Below are positions 5,530 to 6,314 of a stretch of DNA of 6,314 nt, piece after piece; the stretch's first letter is position 1; every line of letters starts with the position of its first letter. The notes below the pieces were generated by a model. The model did not search any database. It was not told where the DNA came from and saw nothing but the letters and a program-made list of their open reading frames with translations. The position numbers and the translations under genes were made by a program. Source of the DNA: Candidatus Methanoperedentaceae archaeon (GTDB lineage: Archaea; Halobacteriota; Methanosarcinia; Methanosarcinales; Methanoperedenaceae); NCBI GenBank assembly GCA_013331375.1, contig DUGO01000088.1, positions 1-6,314 of the forward strand, in the 5' to 3' direction.

Positions 5530-6314
5530 TTACATTAAACAATTACATCTAATTCTTTTATAATCCAATCCCAATCTTTCCCAGATCCCCACAGTCTCCT
5601 TGCAAAGTGCAACATTTGAATGAGTATACTTATTTTTCATATAATCAATCACAGTCGAATACATCTCATACCTGATCTCAGAATCAATCTTTTTACCCCA
5701 GTTTGATTTCTCAGATAGGAATTTCACCCAGGTCTTATCTTTTGAATTATTGATTGTACTCTGCAGCCCTCTCAAGGAGCCGAGAGTGATTCTTTCAGGT
5801 GTAAATTGCTCAAATATAGTATCAATAAGCCGCAGGTAATGTTTATCCCAGTCAAAAACCGGAACCATCGGGTCTATCCGAATCCTTGTCTCGTATCCTG
5901 CTTCAGCCACTTTTCGTGCAGCCTCAATCCTGTCTCTGACTTCCGGTGCTTTCTCCCATTTTCTTGAGACTGCTGGCGCATTCAAGCTAAAACTTATTAT
6001 AACATTCTTATGCTCATCGATTTTCAATAGATTCTCGACATCAGTGGATTTGGATAAGAACAGTATCTTATGCTTTTTTTGACCCTCAAACATGGGTATG
6101 ATGAATTTTGAAAAGGGATTATCAGACCTCTCTGATAATAAAGAGTCACATAATTCACCCGTGTTCAATACTTCAGGAGGTGAGCCATTATTTAGAAAGG
6201 TGCTGACATGCTCTTTCACTTTAAACCGGTCTTTCTGTCGCGGATGTTTACCAGTAAACCTGAATGTCCCCTGAAGGAAGCACCAGGCACAATTATAGGC
6301 ACAGCCATTTGCCC
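5530..6314 (-). CDS. SplB-like radical SAM protein (N-terminus beyond window)
   Basis: The frame stays open to the window edge. The GTG at 6219 is not the real start, because the 31 codons before it encode GCAYNCAWCFLQG, the CxxxCxxC 4Fe-4S motif of radical SAM enzymes (Cys codons at 6301-6303, 6289-6291 and 6280-6282). Downstream, numbered from the first visible codon, come NTGELCDSLL (50-59), SFSLNAP (107-113), RIDPMVPV (145-152), LGSLRGLQ (177-184), ALCKETVGIW (235-244) and a C-terminal CNC. This is the pattern of the spore photoproduct lyase/SplB family, whose founding member repairs thymine dimers. The Cys in GELC is near, but by eye not at, the H-donating Cys of true SPL, so substrate and reaction are unknown. 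The protein is first in the operon with tcmP, and presumably is the three-Cys protein that TcmP partners. SPL family membership is well supported; DNA repair activity is not shown. Confidence 0.82.
   Translation of the reverse strand, partial: ANGCAYNCAWCFLQGTFRFTGKHPRQKDRFKVKEHVSTFLNNGSPPEVLNTGELCDSLLSERSDNPFSKFIIPMFEGQKKHKILFLSKSTDVENLLKIDEHKNVIISFSLNAPAVSRKWEKAPEVRDRIEAARKVAEAGYETRIRIDPMVPVFDWDKHYLRLIDTIFEQFTPERITLGSLRGLQSTINNSKDKTWVKFLSEKSNWGKKIDSEIRYEMYSTVIDYMKNKYTHSNVALCKETVGIWERLGLDYKRIRCNCLM

Overview
The window looks like chromosomal DNA of a methanogen or an anaerobic methane/alkane-oxidising relative (Euryarchaeota; Methanosarcinales-like or ANME-like is a guess). The main clue is the first gene, which I recognise as methanogenesis marker protein 14, a family known essentially only from Mcr-bearing archaea. 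Small tightly packed genes, GGTGA(T)-type ribosome binding sites and TATA-like promoter elements also fit an archaeon. I cannot name the genus.

Layout. (1) Positions 1-1385, + strand: the 3' part of the mmp14 gene. (2) 1386-1492: an intergenic segment with a TATA-like element and short repeats. (3) 1493-3447, + strand: a compact five-gene operon encoding an E1-like MoeB/ThiF/HesA adenylyltransferase, TusA, and three DsrE-superfamily proteins in the order TusD-, TusC- and TusB-like. Spacings are -4 to +10 bases. Together they form a complete persulfide relay plus an enzyme that activates ubiquitin-like sulfur carriers, although no carrier (MoaD/ThiS/SAMP) is encoded here. (4) 3448-3964: an AT-rich stretch without a convincing gene. 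It begins with two back-to-back hairpins just after the operon, followed by five degenerate TTTGACA-centred repeats, poly-T tracts and a longer inverted repeat. (5) 3965-4198, - strand: a short ORF whose first half resembles a RelB/Phd-type antitoxin, probably a remnant. (6) 4223-4570, - strand: a small putative PD-(D/E)XK nuclease with its own TATA-like promoter. (7) 4630-6314, - strand: a gene pair made of an SplB (spore photoproduct lyase)-like radical SAM enzyme, cut off by the window edge, and a three-Cys-motif partner protein (TcmP).

The two halves differ in composition. Sample 60-base lines give 38/60 G+C at 2701-2760 in the operon, against 20/60 at 3601-3660 and 19/60 at 4681-4740. 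The left half therefore reads as core sulfur and methanogenesis-linked metabolism, and the right half as an acquired module of convergent genes (radical SAM, TcmP, nuclease, antitoxin scrap) separated from it by repeat-rich DNA. The most interesting candidate for something new is the right-hand radical SAM / TcmP / nuclease set. The gene pair type is known, but its function is not, and the nearby nuclease and toxin-antitoxin debris suggest a DNA repair, DNA modification or defence role. That role is inference only.
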